Shown here: piece by piece, positions 7,184-10,898 of the stretch
How positions within the stretch are numbered: position 1 is the stretch's first letter
Layout of the letters: each line of letters opens with the position of its first letter
Assembly: GCA_045588345.1 (NCBI GenBank)
Contig: JAZNDZ010000050.1
Location: 1 to 10,898 of the forward strand
Reading direction: 5' to 3'
DNA from: HGM04593 sp045588345
Lineage (GTDB): Bacteria > Bacteroidota > Bacteroidia > Bacteroidales > Bacteroidaceae
Length of the DNA: 10,898 bases
Made by a program: the position numbers and the translations under genes
The notes under the pieces: model-generated
The model's database searches: none
Told to the model about the DNA's origin: nothing
What the model saw: the letters and a program-made list of their open reading frames with translations, nothing else

Positions 7184-7214
7184 CAAAAATAGTAAAATAT
7201 TCAATAAATGCAAA
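7184..7214 (-). promoter_or_regulatory. Consensus Bacteroidetes promoter of the aminopeptidase operon
   Basis: On the minus strand TTTG (7214-7211), 19 bases, then TATTTTTG (7191-7184) match the Bacteroidetes TTTG-N19-TAnnTTTG promoter exactly in both boxes and spacing. The transcript would start near 7179, about 19 bases before the ATG at 7160. It lies between the upstream gene's stop (7250) and this start, so the three-gene unit can be expressed on its own, though readthrough from upstream is possible as I see no terminator. Confidence 0.8.
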
Positions 7215-7249
7215 CAATTCTGCACAATCGGGCAAACACAAGCAATGCT

Positions 7250-8440
7250 TTAACCATTATAAATCTGGCCAATACCTTTATCCTTATATATTATTACAGA
7301 TGCCGAATAGCGGTTATCCTCAGTTATTGGCGAGAGATTCAGGTAACCCGAAGAAATTCTGCCATTATCCGCCACAAGCGGATATCTCTCTTTGTCGGCA
7401 AGGTGTGCCATGTATGCCTCGCCCCTGTTTTTGAAGAAACTCACCCTATATTCACCATTGCATCCGCTTGATACATGCTTGTCAAAGAACTTACGCGCCA
7501 CCATTCCCATATTCATGCGCAGATTAAGTTCCATACAAGGATTCAGACGCACAGAACCCTCATTTTGGTAAATCATCATATCGACACCCAGGTATCCCTT
7601 ATATCCGCTGCTATTCAAGAGCGAAGAAAGCACACAGGGCAAGAGCCTCTTAACCCTCACAAGTTCATCGATACATATATATTGAGCAAGAAAATTCTCA
7701 ATATCGTCATCTGCCGCAAGCACATTCCCCGAATATGAGCCTTTGAATGATTTGAAAAGAGAATACCCAGCGAAAGAGACCTCGTTGCCGTCAGCAAAGA
7801 ATTCCATGGCAAATTCCACCTTGCAATCAAGGAACTCTTCGCACACCACACCGCCCTGCCGCCTTATTACACCTTTAAAGAAATGCTCCATAGGCGGCTC
7901 CACCCTGCCTATCCCCCATGCTATACCCTTTCCGCTGCCCGACCATGGAGCCTTTACCACACATCGCCGGTGTCCATTAACAAATTCGGCAACATCGGTT
8001 GTTTGAGTAAAATAACGAGGCATTGGAGGAATATCAACCCCATTATCTTTCAAAAAAGAGAGAATTCTTATGGAACTCCGGCGATTCGATATATCCCTGA
8101 TAGCGGATATTGAGTCATCACTTGGCAAAAGATTCTCAAAGCCCATAACACGCAGACGGCGTTTAATCTGAGGGCTCCAACCCCATGGGGAGCAGAAAGT
8201 CACATTATCACGCATATTGTTGCTGAACGGCATTGCGACATCAAAGACTTCCGATACCTTATTATAATATTCGCAATGTTTATCACCGGGCAACATCACG
8301 CAATCTCGTTCCTCAGCAAACCATAGTGGTAATGAGGCAAGTTCATGAGCAATAAGCGCGGCTGCCGGAGGCGGACAATAGTTTGCACCGCCATCGGCAA
8401 GAGCAAGGTCATTTTCCGGATTGAAGATATACAGTATCAT
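7250..8440 (-). CDS. ATP-grasp-like protein, Bacteroidetes NPENDLAL family
   Basis: A 396-residue cytoplasmic protein with features of an ATP-grasp ligase. The N terminus reads LYIFNPENDLALADG (3-17), a motif I associate with an uncharacterised Bacteroidetes family. In the middle, VVKAPWSGSGKGI (161-173) fits the ATP-grasp Lys plus glycine-rich loop, and GGVVCEEFLD (196-205) fits the adenine-hinge strand with acidic residues. GVDMM (285-289, Asp287) and NPCMELNLRMNMG (300-312, Glu304 and Asn306 in an ExN arrangement) fit the Mg-binding end. ATP-grasp enzymes join a carboxylate to an amine or thiol via an acyl phosphate; the substrates here are unknown. The ATG at 8440 overlaps the TonB-like gene's TGA as ATGA, so the two are translated in coupled fashion. 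Ordinary sequence comparison may label it hypothetical; fold assignment is by motif and is moderately sure. Confidence 0.75.
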   Translation of the reverse strand: MILYIFNPENDLALADGGANYCPPPAAALIAHELASLPLWFAEERDCVMLPGDKHCEYYNKVSEVFDVAMPFSNNMRDNVTFCSPWGWSPQIKRRLRVMGFENLLPSDDSISAIRDISNRRSSIRILSFLKDNGVDIPPMPRYFTQTTDVAEFVNGHRRCVVKAPWSGSGKGIAWGIGRVEPPMEHFFKGVIRRQGGVVCEEFLDCKVEFAMEFFADGNEVSFAGYSLFKSFKGSYSGNVLAADDDIENFLAQYICIDELVRVKRLLPCVLSSLLNSSGYKGYLGVDMMIYQNEGSVRLNPCMELNLRMNMGMVARKFFDKHVSSGCNGEYRVSFFKNRGEAYMAHLADKERYPLVADNGRISSGYLNLSPITEDNRYSASVIIYKDKGIGQIYNG

Positions 8441-8883
8441 ATATCTTTAAACATATTCTCCATATAATCAGAATTGTTGTCAATAAACTTATTATGTTCC
8501 CTTACAGTCTTGAAGTTGATTGGAATAGACATCTCTGCACGTACAGGATTTCCGTTTCGGCTGCCCGGACGCCAATACTTCATTTTTTTCACAACACGCA
8601 TCGCCTCGGCATCCAAAGAAGGAGAAACAGACTTCAGCACTCTTACACCTGATATATATCCGTCTATTCCCACAGAAAAGGCAACAAGCACCTCACCAAT
8701 CTCATTGTTGGCCTTTGCCTCAGCAGGATATTCAAGTTCACTCAGCAGAAATTTGTGCAATGCGGCCTGACCGCCGGGATATTCCGGCATAACAATCTTA
8801 TCCTTTTTGCTTTGTGCATGCATGTCACTCATTGGTGCTCCAAGAAGAAGCGCGAGTATAAGAAGATTAAGAATTCTTTTCAT
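8437..8883 (-). CDS. Secreted stand-alone TonB C-terminal domain protein
   Basis: A 148-residue exported protein. The ATG at 8883 gives a signal peptide (MKRILNLLILALLLGAP, cleavage near MHAQ at 21-24); upstream in-frame codons back to 8937 cross the promoter and are rejected. The rest is a TonB C-terminal domain: PEYPGGQAALHKFLLSELEYPAEAK (33-57), GEVLVAFSVGIDGYISGVRVLKS (63-85), AMRVVKKMKYWRPGSRNGNPV (94-114) and IPINFK (120-125). There is no lasting transmembrane anchor and no proline-rich span, so it cannot be a classical TonB that carries energy from ExbBD. Such short TonB-C proteins are frequent in Bacteroidetes and their partners are mostly unknown. It heads a two-gene unit with the ATP-grasp-like gene. 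Annotation pipelines tend to call it energy transducer TonB; that function is doubtful here. Confidence 0.85.
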   Translation of the reverse strand: MKRILNLLILALLLGAPMSDMHAQSKKDKIVMPEYPGGQAALHKFLLSELEYPAEAKANNEIGEVLVAFSVGIDGYISGVRVLKSVSPSLDAEAMRVVKKMKYWRPGSRNGNPVRAEMSIPINFKTVREHNKFIDNNSDYMENMFKDI

Positions 8884-8906
8884 AACAATAATATTTTCAC
8901 CATTTG

Positions 8907-8914
8907 CAAATGTA
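8907..8914 (-). promoter_or_regulatory. -7 promoter element of the TonB-like/ATP-grasp unit
   Basis: TACATTTG on the minus strand (8914-8907) matches TAnnTTTG exactly. TTG triplets occur 16 and 22 bases upstream rather than at the ideal 19, so the -33 element is weak. The transcript would start near 8902, leaving a leader of about 19 bases before the ATG at 8883. Confidence 0.6.
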
Positions 8915-8994
8915 ATAAATATATATTTCAATAACAACGCTTAAAGTTAATTTAACGAAATGCCATACAACGCTTGAGAAGATGACGCTGTAAG

Positions 8995-9048
8995 ATATAT
9001 GCTATAACAAACAGCCCCAAATTTGGGGCTGTTTGTTATAGCATATAT
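8995..9048 (-). terminator. 54-bp perfect palindrome, tnaA terminator
   Basis: Bases 8995-9048 form an uninterrupted perfect palindrome centred between 9021 and 9022 (core CCCCAAATTTGGGG, arms extending through AACAAACAG and TATAGC to ATATAT). It starts 10 bases after the tnaA stop on the minus strand. The GC core flanked by A-rich and T-rich arms (GGGGCTGTTTGTT) resembles an intrinsic terminator that would work in either direction, separating tnaA from the TonB-like unit. Confidence 0.75.
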
Positions 9049-9058
9049 TCTCTTCTGA

Positions 9059-10438
9059 TTAATCCTCTATTCTCTCCAACTTAACGGTAAAGTGCCTCAT
9101 GAGTTCGGTTTCCCAAACAATGCGCACTCCGTGGCGAATGGTGTCGCGGCGGTCGTAAACATTCTTAAGGGCTGCGGCAATGACATCCATGTGGTTATTG
9201 GTGTAGACGCGGCGGGCGATGCAGAGACGCAAGAGGTCAAGGCCACCGAAGCGGTTCTCGCGGGTTACAGGGTCACGGTCAGCGAGGATATAGCCGATTT
9301 CGCAACCGCGCACACCGGCTTCAAGGTAAAGTTCAATGGCAAGTGTCTGCGCGGGGAACTCCTCTTTAGGCACATTAGAGAGCACCATATCTGCATCAAC
9401 AAAGAGAGCATGGCCGCCAACGGGACGCTGATAAGGTATGCCATATTCGTCTAACTTTGCTGCAAGGTACTGTACCTGGCGTATGCGGGTCTCAATGTTG
9501 TCGAGTTCGGTATTCTCGTCAAGGCCAACTGCCAAAGCGGCCATGTCACGACCATTCATGCCGCCGTATGTGAGATAACCTTCAAATGGGATGCAGTATT
9601 TCTTTGCGCCCTCGTACCAGTCTTCGTGACGTGTAGCGATAAAACCGCCCATGTTCACAATACCGTCCTTCTTGGCACTCATTGTCATTCCGTCGGCAAG
9701 CGAATAGATTTCCTTTACAATCTCCTTTATTGTCTTGTGGGCATAACCCTCTTCGCGCGTCTTGATGAAATATGCATTCTCAACAAAGCGTGCCGAATCG
9801 TAGATAACACGTTTGCCGTATTTGTCGGCAATGGCACGCACCTCGCGCAGGTTCTGCATTGAAACGGGCTGTCCGCCTGCTGTGTTATTGGTGATTGTGA
9901 TGATAATGAACGGAACCTTGTCGGCGTGCTCGGCAAGAGCCTGCTCAAGTTTCTTGGGGTCGACATTGCCCTTGAAAGGAACCTCTAACTGTGTATCTTT
10001 TGCCTCGTCAACGGTGCAGTCAAGGGCTGTGGCCTTGCGGCTCTCTATGTGCCCTTTTGTGGTATCGAAGTGCGAGTTGCCGGGAACAATATCTCCGTTT
10101 TTCACAAGGTGGCTGAATAGGACATTCTCAGCAGCCCTGCCCTGATGTGTCGGGATTACATACTCAAAGCCTGTGAGACGTGTGATGGTGTCCTTCAACT
10201 GGAAGAATGATGATGAACCGGCATAACTCTCGTCGCCCATCATCAAGGCAGCCCACTGGCGGTCACTCATTGCGCCTGTACCGGAGTCGGTGAGGCAGTC
10301 GATGTATACCTGCTCCGATTTCAACTGAAAGAGGTTGTAGTTTGCCTCTCTAATCCATTGTTCTCTCTCTTCGCGTGTACTCTTGCGGATGGGTTCAACC
10401 ATCTTTATTCTCCACGATTCTGCAAATGGTATTTCCAT
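9059..10438 (-). CDS. tnaA: Tryptophanase (tryptophan indole-lyase)
   Basis: A 459-residue PLP enzyme that splits L-tryptophan into indole, pyruvate and ammonia in the cytoplasm; the E. coli enzyme has about 471 residues. Landmarks are YIDCLTDSGTGAMSDRQ (45-61), GDESYAGS (68-75), PTHQGRAAE (96-104), FDTTKGH (124-130), TNNTAGGQPVSM (183-194), DSARFVENAYF (214-224; Asp214 contacts the PLP ring nitrogen) and MSAKKDG (253-259; Lys257 is the Schiff-base lysine). Tyrosine phenol-lyase is excluded by GCEIG (378-382): Ile381 stands where phenol-lyase has its phenol-binding Arg, and FDTTKGH is tryptophanase-like. The sequence is very close to the Bacteroides enzyme I recall, including the opening EIPFAESWRIKMVEPIRKSTREE. 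One oddity: the usual IPRR near the substrate-carboxylate Arg reads IARR (407-410). It appears monocistronic, with its own promoter and terminator. No permease gene is adjacent. Confidence 0.95.
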   Translation of the reverse strand: MEIPFAESWRIKMVEPIRKSTREEREQWIREANYNLFQLKSEQVYIDCLTDSGTGAMSDRQWAALMMGDESYAGSSSFFQLKDTITRLTGFEYVIPTHQGRAAENVLFSHLVKNGDIVPGNSHFDTTKGHIESRKATALDCTVDEAKDTQLEVPFKGNVDPKKLEQALAEHADKVPFIIITITNNTAGGQPVSMQNLREVRAIADKYGKRVIYDSARFVENAYFIKTREEGYAHKTIKEIVKEIYSLADGMTMSAKKDGIVNMGGFIATRHEDWYEGAKKYCIPFEGYLTYGGMNGRDMAALAVGLDENTELDNIETRIRQVQYLAAKLDEYGIPYQRPVGGHALFVDADMVLSNVPKEEFPAQTLAIELYLEAGVRGCEIGYILADRDPVTRENRFGGLDLLRLCIARRVYTNNHMDVIAAALKNVYDRRDTIRHGVRIVWETELMRHFTVKLERIED

Positions 10439-10664
10439 AGTTTTATTGTTGGTTATAAGTTTTTCAAGGCAAAATTAATGATTTATATCGGTAATCATAA
10501 TTTTCATTGAAAAAGTTTTCAACCGACATAAGAGCCACGCTCTGTCAACATTGAAAACAATAAAGAAGACTAAAAAGTGTATTGGGTTCCCCAAGTTTTG
10601 CTTCACTCGTTGTAAAATAACAAAGTAAACTTTGTATTTAACTCGTTTGCACGGGACTTTCTGC
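10439..10664. other. Intergenic leader region upstream of tnaA
   Basis: This gene-free stretch holds the tnaA promoter near the gene, then AT-rich sequence without recognisable genes. A small hairpin ACAAAG-TAAA-CTTTGT occupies 10620-10635, and the surrounding sequence (10600-10655) loosely resembles the layout of the hairpin repeat to its right, perhaps an eroded further unit. An open frame at 10475-10690 on the minus strand overlaps the repeat and the promoter and is not supported as a gene. Confidence 0.5.
10470..10477 (-). promoter_or_regulatory. -7 promoter element of tnaA
   Basis: TAATTTTG on the minus strand (10477-10470) matches TAnnTTTG. No good TTTG lies 19 bases upstream, so the promoter may depend on an activator. 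The predicted start near 10465 gives a leader of about 26 bases, too short for an E. coli-type tnaC leader peptide. Confidence 0.5.
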
Positions 10665-10757
10665 GTTACGCTTGCCTTCAAAATCCTCATTTACGCTTAG
10701 TAAACTATGGTTTTTCAGGCTGCGCAAGCCTTGAACTGCATCTTTTTATTCATCTCC
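10665..10757. repeat. Diverged unit of the hairpin repeat
   Basis: Aligns with 10793-10886 in direct orientation at a 128-base period. Shared blocks are GTTACGCTTG (10665-10674), CTCATTTACGCTTAGTAAAC (starting at 10686) and GCGCAAGCC (10722-10730), with a similar TCTTTTTAT...CTCC end. Roughly three quarters of bases agree by eye. The outer stem is kept with different bases (GCCT/AGGC instead of CCCG/CGGG), while the inner TTTAC/GTAAA stem is identical. Confidence 0.75.
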
Positions 10758-10765
10758 ACAAAAAT

Positions 10766-10896
10766 GAGGCTGACTAAAAAGGCTCTTTTGTTGTTACGCT
10801 TGACCGAAAAATACTCATTTACGCTTAGTAAACTGCGTTTTTTCGGGCTTCGCAAGCCTAAAAATAGCTCTTTTTATCCAACCTCCCTACAAACGT
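10766..10896. repeat. Dispersed hairpin repeat, right terminal copy (inverted to 1-131)
   Basis: Reverse-complement match to 1-131 with two substitutions. Reading plus strand, it contains CTTGACCGAAAAA (10799-10811), the inner stem TTTAC/GTAAA (10818-10834 region) and TTTTTCGGGCTTCGCAAGCC, so an outer stem CCGAAAAA/TTTTTCGG is possible. One of the two differences weakens the outermost pair of that stem relative to the left copy. Two bases (GG) follow before the window ends. No coding capacity is seen. Confidence 0.85.
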
Positions 10897-10898
10897 GG

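Noticed and set aside
8884..8937. Upstream start at 8937 for the TonB-like protein
   Set aside because: The added 18 codons run over the -7 promoter element and precede a complete signal peptide starting at 8883.
9059..10438. Tyrosine phenol-lyase as the identity of the PLP enzyme
   Set aside because: Ile381 replaces the phenol-binding Arg of phenol-lyase, and the FDTTKGH and SARF motifs are those of tryptophanase.
10475..10690. A 71-codon minus-strand reading frame just upstream of tnaA, containing a single Trp, as a tnaC-like leader peptide
   Set aside because: It starts inside the repeat unit and ends at 10475, just upstream of the likely transcription start near 10465, so it would not lie in the tnaA mRNA; its composition looks random.
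1..10898. The whole window as a large transposon or integrative element with 131-base terminal inverted repeats
   Set aside because: No transposase, integrase, relaxase or cargo-type genes; contents are ordinary chromosomal genes, and the repeat also occurs as a tandem diverged unit.
10600..10898. The tandem repeat units as a CRISPR array
   Set aside because: Units of about 95 bases at a 128-base period, diverged from each other, with no short constant repeat and spacer pattern and no cas genes.

Overview
The window is Bacteroidales-type chromosome (Bacteroides/Prevotella relatives). The grounds are several exact TAnnTTTG (-7) promoter elements, lack of a need for Shine-Dalgarno sites, a tryptophanase of the form I know from Bacteroides, a stand-alone secreted TonB C-terminal domain protein, short SCTT lipoproteins, and an HU-like plus SPOR membrane protein typical of the phylum. 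Base composition is moderate (not counted) and looks even from gene to gene. I see no transposase, integrase, phage gene, CRISPR array, tRNA or rRNA.

Layout. Positions 1-131 are a repeat copy, followed by a palindromic terminator (154-181). Two tandem paralogous small lipoprotein genes run leftward (193-678, 696-1055) from a promoter in the divergent region 1056-1324. On the other side of that region an HU-like/SPOR membrane protein gene (1325-2386, GTG start, apparently leaderless) runs rightward, followed by a zinc-ribbon/FHA gene (2455-2952). A strong hairpin (2978-3020) separates these from everything to the right, which is all on the minus strand. Read in transcription order these are: tryptophanase tnaA (10438-9059) ending at a 54-bp perfect palindrome; a two-gene unit, TonB-like protein (8883-8437) then an ATP-grasp-like protein (8440-7250); and a three-gene unit, M24 aminopeptidase P (7160-5382), GDPD-like lipoprotein (5385-4618) and secreted clan GH-G glycosidase (4604-3036). 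Two ATGA stop/start overlaps (8437-8440 and 5382-5385) indicate translational coupling.

The right end (10439-10898) has no gene. It carries the tnaA promoter, a degenerate tandem array of the repeat element, and a final copy that is a near-perfect inverted match (2 mismatches in 131) of the first 131 bases. The window is therefore bounded by inverted copies of one dispersed, hairpin-forming repeat. The simplest reading is an assembly contig that broke at both ends in this repeat. A segment able to invert by recombination is a weaker alternative.

The genes are mostly household and nutrient functions: indole production from tryptophan, proline-peptide breakdown, and periplasmic sugar and phosphodiester hydrolysis. 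I did not find a defence or other novel multi-gene system. The points that deserve a second look are the repeat with base-paired changes between copies, the leaderless GTG gene, the TonB/ATP-grasp pair and the altered catalytic motif in the GDPD-like lipoprotein.
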